Assembly: GCA_017427415.1 (NCBI GenBank)
Contig: JAFRSU010000033.1
Coordinates: 40,124-104,123, forward strand
Direction of reading: 5' to 3'
Length of the DNA stretch: 64,000 bases
Source of the DNA: Lachnospiraceae bacterium
GTDB taxonomy: Bacteria > Bacillota > Clostridia > Lachnospirales > Lachnospiraceae
Position numbers and translations under genes: made by a program
Shown: in pieces, positions 59,431 to 64,000 of the stretch
Numbering within the stretch: the first letter of the stretch is position 1
How the letters are laid out: each line of letters starts with the position of its first letter
The notes under the pieces: generated by a model
What the model saw: only the letters and a program-made list of their open reading frames with translations
Told to the model about the DNA's origin: nothing
Database searches by the model: none

Positions 59431-60340
59431 GGTCTTCCTCCTCTCCGCTTACGAGGTTTACGTAATAATCCTCAAGCTCTTCATATTTTCTGTAGATCTC
59501 TATGGTAGCTACAGACTCGGCCGCAAGAGCATTGGTGATATCTCCAGTACGCTCAAGCTGCTCATATATATTGATCACTCCGCTGTCTTTTATCTTATAA
59601 TCCTTAAAACCTATCTTTTCCAGGATCGTGCATGCCTTAGGCACATCATCGGGTATGAGCTCTATCTTCGATCTGCACTTTTCCATGAGTGATTCTCCGG
59701 TACTTTCCTCTATCAGCTTTCCGTTATTGATAAATCCGTACTTGGTAGCTATCCTTGAAAGCTCACCCAGTATATGGCTTGATATGATAAATGTTGTACC
59801 TTCTTCTTTTTTCTTAAGGATCAGCTCTCTTACCTGCTTAATACCCTGAGGATCAAATCCGTTTATCGGCTCATCGAGGATCACGAGCTCGGGATTGCCG
59901 ATCAGCGCCAGGGCAAGTCCCAATCTCTGTTTCATACCGAAGGAATACTTTTGGGTACGAAGTTTTAATACATCACCGAGTCCGACCATTTCCATGAGTC
60001 TCTTCGGTTCGTTCTTATCCTTTATGCCGAGCACCATGCATTTAAGCCACAGATTTTCCACTCCGCTTATATTGGGAAGCAGTCCCGGATCTTCTATCAG
60101 CAGTCCGACCTTTTTTGAGAGATCTCCGAGCTCATTTTTCTTTTTCCCAAACAGTGAATAGCTGCCCGATGTAGCATTTGCAAGACCACCCGTAATCTTC
60201 ATGAGCGTGGTCTTTCCTGCACCGTTACGGCCTACCAGTCCGTATATATCTCCTTCTTTCACATGGATGGAAACATTGTCCAGGGCTTTTTTCTTTCCGT
60301 ATGCTTTTGTAAGGTTATCGGTTTCAAGAATGTATTCCAT
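59414..60340 (-). CDS. ABC ATPase 2 (BcrA-like)
   Basis: A 308-residue ATPase. Walker A VGRNGAGKTTLMK, signature YSFGMKQRLGLA, Walker B LVILDEPINGFD, H-loop IISSHIL, then the BcrA-like C-terminal domain. First gene of the downstream operon; a promoter with tandem 11-bp repeats lies at 60430-60481. Start MEYILETDNLTKAYGKKKAL is nearly the same as in ATPase 1 (MDYILETENLTKMYGKKAAL), confirming duplication. Confidence 0.93.
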   Translation of the reverse strand: MEYILETDNLTKAYGKKKALDNVSIHVKEGDIYGLVGRNGAGKTTLMKITGGLANATSGSYSLFGKKKNELGDLSKKVGLLIEDPGLLPNISGVENLWLKCMVLGIKDKNEPKRLMEMVGLGDVLKLRTQKYSFGMKQRLGLALALIGNPELVILDEPINGFDPQGIKQVRELILKKKEEGTTFIISSHILGELSRIATKYGFINNGKLIEESTGESLMEKCRSKIELIPDDVPKACTILEKIGFKDYKIKDSGVINIYEQLERTGDITNALAAESVATIEIYRKYEELEDYYVNLVSGEEEDHGKNA

Positions 60341-60429
60341 TGTTTTTCCTTTCCTTTTTACTTGAAGTTATGAGTTTATACCGCCCGGACAATAACGGAT
60401 CGATACTGTTCCCGGCTGACAATACATAT

Positions 60430-60481
60430 ATTATCATAGCAGTTTAAAAAAATCTTTTAGAAAGTATAAAGAAAGTTTAAA
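60430..60481 (-). promoter_or_regulatory. Activator-type promoter with tandem 11-bp repeats
   Basis: On the minus strand two direct repeats TTTAAACTTTC and TTTATACTTTC abut (60481-60460). About 24 bases further is GATAAT (60435-60430). No -35 box is clear. Tandem 11-mers at the -35 to -60 position are the usual binding pattern of OmpR-family regulators. Confidence 0.6.
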
Positions 60482-60523
60482 GAATTAAGATCATCAATTA
60501 AATAACTACCCGGATAATAATAT

Positions 60524-60555
60524 AAGGTTAACCCCTAAGAACAAGAGTTAACCTT
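60524..60555 (-). terminator. Terminator overlapping the sce7726 stop codon
   Basis: AAGGTTAAC (60555-60547 on the minus strand) pairs with GTTAACCTT (60532-60524) and TATATTATT follows. The stop codon lies within the first arm. Confidence 0.65.
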
Positions 60556-61207
60556 TTTTCTTTACTGTTTTTCTTCTTTTATATTTTCGTCTGTTTCTCT
60601 TCTTCTGCCCTTTAGACTGCCTGTACTCGTTGATTCTTTGGGCTATGGTAGTATAATCACGTTCAAACAGCTCCTCATAAGCCTGCGGCCAGAGGACTTC
60701 ATCGGGGACCGATGCAAGCAGTATATCCTGGACTGCAGCTTTACTTTTATTCCTGTATTTAGGAAGCATATTCTTTTCCAAAAGATTGTTCAGCTCAGGT
60801 CTCCACAAAAATCCGATCTTAAGTTTCGGATCCGTATCAGGGCTTTTCACAGGTTCCCTAAGCACATAAAAATCAGGATTCCCTTCACCGTCAAGCTCAA
60901 CAGTTATTATCCCCCAGGATTCAGGCACATGCTCTTTTACATGCAAGGCATGCGATGTTCCCGCCACTATATAGTTTTTATCAAAATGTGTGCTGTATTC
61001 TTCTACCTGCTTGGCAAGCCTCGCATATGTATCGGCATCACTTTTTATCTCTATCCCGAAAAGACTGTCAGGAGTGACCATTACCACATCCGCTCTGGCA
61101 TTTCCGGTTCTTTTTTCTTCAAATATCCTAACTTTACCGTATTTTTCCTCCAAAAAGCCAAATAGCGGTTCGCGGATATCCTTATCATATAATGTTTTTG
61201 GAGTCAT
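60548..61207 (-). CDS. sce7726 family protein, nuclease-like
   Basis: A 219-residue protein. It starts TLYDKDIREPLFGFLEEKYG and continues RADVVMVTPDSLFGIEIKSDADTYARLAKQ, given here in parts: RADVVMV (Asp) and GIEIKSDAD (Glu-x-Lys), the D-ExK spacing of PD-(D/E)XK nucleases; then GTSHALHVKEHVPESWGIIT, the family hallmark. The last 25 residues are strongly basic (RKYKRRKTVKKKG). Function unknown, DNA or RNA contact plausible. Its start codon overlaps the stop of the response regulator gene by four bases, so the two are co-translated. Confidence 0.85.
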   Translation of the reverse strand: MTPKTLYDKDIREPLFGFLEEKYGKVRIFEEKRTGNARADVVMVTPDSLFGIEIKSDADTYARLAKQVEEYSTHFDKNYIVAGTSHALHVKEHVPESWGIITVELDGEGNPDFYVLREPVKSPDTDPKLKIGFLWRPELNNLLEKNMLPKYRNKSKAAVQDILLASVPDEVLWPQAYEELFERDYTTIAQRINEYRQSKGQKKRNRRKYKRRKTVKKKG

Positions 61208-61941
61208 ATTTTTTTCAGTTTAAATCCGATCCCCCACACAGTTTCTATGTATTCCCGATTGGTATATTTTTTTATCTTTTTTCTCAGGTTACTTACATGG
61301 ACATTGACCGTGTTATCCTCACCCAGATATGTGTCCTCCCAGGCAAAATCATATATCTGCTGTTTTGAAAAAGCTCTGTCCGGATTTTTAAGCAAAAGCT
61401 CCAGGATCCTAAACTCATGCTTTGTAAGCTCTAACGAATTCCCGTTAACCGTGACACTGTAATTATCGGGATTAAGCTGTATCTCTTTAAATTCTATAAC
61501 CCGGACTGCCCTTTCGGCTTCCGGCTTATCTGATACAGCGTTGTTCTCACTGTCTTTGTCGGCTTCGCTGCCGTTTTCTTTGTGCTTTCTTAAACATACC
61601 TCAACTCTCGCCTCAAGCTCCCTTATATCAAAAGGCTTTGTCAGATAATCATCAGCCCCGCTTCTTAACAGTTCCACCTTCGAATCTATACCGTCTTTGG
61701 CCGATACTATTATCACAGGGGTATTCCTTAATGCTTTTAACTCCTTTATGAGTTCCTCTCCTGTTTTTCCCGGAAGCATAAGATCGAGGATCACAAGATC
61801 GATCTTTTCTGTTTTAAATAAAAGCAGCCCCTCGGTCCCGGAAAAAGCCTGCATACAGCTAAACCCATCCTGCTCTAAGGCTTCCTTTATCATATTATTG
61901 ATCAGATCGTCATCTTCTACAATAAGAATCTTAGCGTTCAT
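61204..61941 (-). CDS. OmpR-family response regulator
   Basis: A 245-residue regulator. The receiver shows VEDDDLINN, the phospho-acceptor Asp in LVILDLMLPGKTGEEL (about residue 52), IIVSAKDG and the LTKPFD tail. A 25-residue charged linker precedes the winged helix, which contains LTKHEFRILELLLKNPDRAF and a VHVSNLRKKIKKYTN recognition region. It should pair with the kinase at 55670 and could activate the exporter operon through the 11-bp repeats at 60460-60481. Confidence 0.93.
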   Translation of the reverse strand: MNAKILIVEDDDLINNMIKEALEQDGFSCMQAFSGTEGLLLFKTEKIDLVILDLMLPGKTGEELIKELKALRNTPVIIVSAKDGIDSKVELLRSGADDYLTKPFDIRELEARVEVCLRKHKENGSEADKDSENNAVSDKPEAERAVRVIEFKEIQLNPDNYSVTVNGNSLELTKHEFRILELLLKNPDRAFSKQQIYDFAWEDTYLGEDNTVNVHVSNLRKKIKKYTNREYIETVWGIGFKLKKI

Positions 61942-62058
61942 ATATCTTTCCTTAATCGTTTTATTTACAACATCCCCATTTTATATTAAACAGACTATAA
62001 AGTCAATCCGAACAAGTATTAATGTCACAATATTTCCTAACAGATACGTTAATATTTC

Positions 62059-62087
62059 TTGACATTTACCCAAAAAGATTATATTCT
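62059..62087 (+). promoter_or_regulatory. Promoter of the SGNH hydrolase gene
   Basis: TTGACA at 62059-62064, 17 bases, TATTCT at 62082-62087. The leader would be about 26 nt. Confidence 0.7.
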
Positions 62088-62119
62088 GAAGATAATAAAA
62101 TAAAGAAAGGACAATGCTT

Positions 62120-63448
62120 ATGAAAAATATGATAAAACGCGTTTTAACTCTGATCACCGCGATGGCCCTGGTCCTCGCAGGACTTAATATCGCAGATCCC
62201 GTAAAAGCATCGGCAGCCGATCCTTCCGGTAAAAAAATAGTGGTTTCTCTTGGAGATTCCTACTCCTCAGGCGAAGGAATAGAGCCCTTCTTCGGACAGG
62301 ATAAACCTATGAAGGAAAGAGTCGAAGATGAAGACTGGCTGGCTCACAGATCACAAAAAGCCTGGTCCGGCATGCTTAAAGTAGACGGCCAGAAAATGGT
62401 CAAGGATGATAACTGGTTCTTTGCAGCATCCTCCGGTGCCGAAACGATCCATTTATATGAAAGCCAGAATAAAAAATACGACAAGAACGGTGTGTCCGGT
62501 GAAAAAGGTCTTGCACCTCAGCTTGAAATATTTGATAAAGTTGAAAAGCTCTACGGTGCCGGTGCAGTTGATTTTGTAACATTGAGCATGGGCGGAAATG
62601 ATGTCGGTTTTGGAAGTATCATGAGAGCAGCTCTTATGGACCCGACTAATCTCGAAGCTAATCTTAATGAAACCTGGACAAGACTTACCGAAGAACATAC
62701 GGAGAATGGCAAAACCGTTCCTTCCATAAAGGATGCGATAAAGCAGAATTACAAGGATATCGAAGAAAAAGCAGGAAAGCAGGCTGCCATAATCGTAGCC
62801 GGTTATCCTACCCTCTTTAATACAGATGGATTCTCCGTAGCAATATATAAAGTATCAGCTGAAACAGCTGATACCGTAAATACCTGGACCAGCAAGTTAA
62901 ATGAAGAGATCAGGGGCATCGTAGAAGAATGCAAGAAAGACGGAATGAATATCTACTTTGTTTCTGTCGAAGAAGCATTTAAAGGTCACGAGGCATATAC
63001 AAAGGATGCTTACATTAATCCTGTAATGATCGGTTCTCAAAACCAGGACCTTACAGGAGATATGATCAGTGCATATTCTATCCATCCGAATGTAACAGGT
63101 GCTAAGGCATATGCAAAAGAAGTCCAGAAAGTAATAGACAGCTTAAGTAAATCAGAGAAAACCGATAACACCGAAAAGACGACTACTGCAAAGAAACCTG
63201 AACTTACCGCTGCTTCCAAAAAGGGCAAGATCACATTAAAGTGGACCAAAGTAGAAGGTGCTACAAAGTACAGAGTAGTTGAATATGTAAACGGCAAAGC
63301 TAAAACAGTTAAGACTACAAAGAAGACTTCTTTATCTATCAGTAAGAGAACAAAAGGAAACGAGTATACATTCGCTGTAAAGGCATATGTAAACAAGAAA
63401 TGGACCAAGATCAAAGCAGCAGACAAGAAAACCGTCACCGTAAAATGA
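62120..63448 (+). CDS. Secreted SGNH/GDSL hydrolase with C-terminal fibronectin-like domain
   Basis: A 442-residue exported esterase. A signal peptide ends near VKASAAD. Block I is VSLGDSYSSGEG with the nucleophile Ser, the GGND block III is in LSMGGNDVGFG, and block V is SIHPNVTG with the catalytic His. This form is like SEST-type lipases or acylhydrolases. After a Thr/Lys linker the last 90 residues (ITLKWTKVEGATKYRVVEY) are FnIII-like. The start at 62120 has AAAGGA eight bases upstream; an ATG six bases earlier is too close to that site. Confidence 0.88.
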   Translation: MKNMIKRVLTLITAMALVLAGLNIADPVKASAADPSGKKIVVSLGDSYSSGEGIEPFFGQDKPMKERVEDEDWLAHRSQKAWSGMLKVDGQKMVKDDNWFFAASSGAETIHLYESQNKKYDKNGVSGEKGLAPQLEIFDKVEKLYGAGAVDFVTLSMGGNDVGFGSIMRAALMDPTNLEANLNETWTRLTEEHTENGKTVPSIKDAIKQNYKDIEEKAGKQAAIIVAGYPTLFNTDGFSVAIYKVSAETADTVNTWTSKLNEEIRGIVEECKKDGMNIYFVSVEEAFKGHEAYTKDAYINPVMIGSQNQDLTGDMISAYSIHPNVTGAKAYAKEVQKVIDSLSKSEKTDNTEKTTTAKKPELTAASKKGKITLKWTKVEGATKYRVVEYVNGKAKTVKTTKKTSLSISKRTKGNEYTFAVKAYVNKKWTKIKAADKKTVTVK

Positions 63449-63505
63449 GCCATGGGGACGGGGTCAGTGGTCAAAAAAAGGCTTAACAAAAAGAACTTAA
63501 CAAAA

Positions 63506-63536
63506 AACACAGACTTTAACAGTCTGTGTTTTTTTT
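63506..63536 (+). terminator. Terminator of the SGNH hydrolase gene
   Basis: AACACAGACT (63506-63515) and AGTCTGTGTT (63521-63530), perfect, followed by TTTTTT. Confidence 0.9.
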
Positions 63537-63538
63537 AA

Positions 63539-63610
<72 letters not shown>

Positions 63611-63750
63611 ATATTCAATTCATATAAAACAAAAATGCGAAATATAATATTCCGCCTTTGTTATATTACATATTTAATTTAATACATAAATTTCATTTTG
63701 TCAATGAAAAACTGATATCATAAAGAACAAGAAGGACATCTACCGATCAA

Positions 63751-64000
<250 letters not shown>

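Overview
The window looks like a chromosomal segment of a low-to-moderate GC Gram-positive gut or rumen Firmicute, most likely a fibre-degrading Lachnospiraceae close to Butyrivibrio or Pseudobutyrivibrio (inference). Support comes from strong GGAGG-type ribosome binding sites, consensus sigma-A promoters, a T-box leader on thrS, the AmmeMemoRadiSam genes, a CD1871A-type mini-protein, a PadR/DUF1700/DUF4097 operon, sce7726 and DUF3737 proteins, and hemicellulases of families GH10, GH27 and GH31. TGA, TAG and TAA all end intact genes here, so the standard bacterial code applies.

Layout. 0-7 kb: end of an AEC transporter, then minus-strand housekeeping genes (DUF402, AlkD-like repair, PfkB kinase, two GNATs, D-lactate dehydrogenase) and the AmmeMemoRadiSam pair. 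7-9 kb: plus-strand thrS behind a T-box. 9-13 kb: histidine phosphatase, HemW-like radical SAM protein, membrane-anchored GH25 muramidase. 13.4-14.0 kb: a plus-strand non-coding transcription unit with a perfect consensus promoter, five exact-period 56-nt repeats, three hairpins and a strong terminator; this is the most unusual object in the window. 14-18.8 kb: a secreted CAP/leucine-rich-repeat protein and an extracytoplasmic thiol-redox operon (two TlpA-like proteins, a CLEC mini-protein, a membrane 4Fe-4S protein, a lipoprotein). 18.8-22.5 kb: repeats, a truncated hydrolase, and a probably acquired TetR / pectinacetylesterase-like / MFS module with a perfect palindromic operator. 22.5-25.5 kb: small conserved proteins, a GDSL-hydrolase remnant, tRNA-Gly, a secreted protein.

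25.5-37 kb is carbohydrate-centred: a GH27 alpha-galactosidase interrupted by an in-frame TGA, a MalY-type C-S lyase, a CDF metal transporter, the PadR operon with a highly folded leader, a GH31 glucosidase/xylosidase and a GH10 xylanase lipoprotein. 37-39 kb: a two-component system whose kinase is interrupted by an in-frame TAG. 39-45 kb: a TetR-CPBP-MFS operon and a MacB/BceAB-like ABC exporter. 45-49 kb: a c-di-GMP phosphodiesterase behind a sigma-D-type promoter, an integrase-arm/NeuD fusion and a DUF3737 protein. 49-54.8 kb: a three-gene ABC-2 exporter, a split chromate transporter and an XRE regulator.

55-55.6 kb holds five tRNAs (Glu, Met, Asp, Val, Leu). 55.7-61.9 kb is a bacitracin/lantibiotic-resistance-like locus: response regulator, sce7726 nuclease-like protein, two duplicated ABC-2 exporters and a histidine kinase, with tandem 11-bp direct repeats upstream of the exporter genes. 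62-64 kb: a secreted SGNH hydrolase, tRNA-Asn and the 3' end of a 23S rRNA gene. Most genes are on the minus strand, the same strand as the rRNA.
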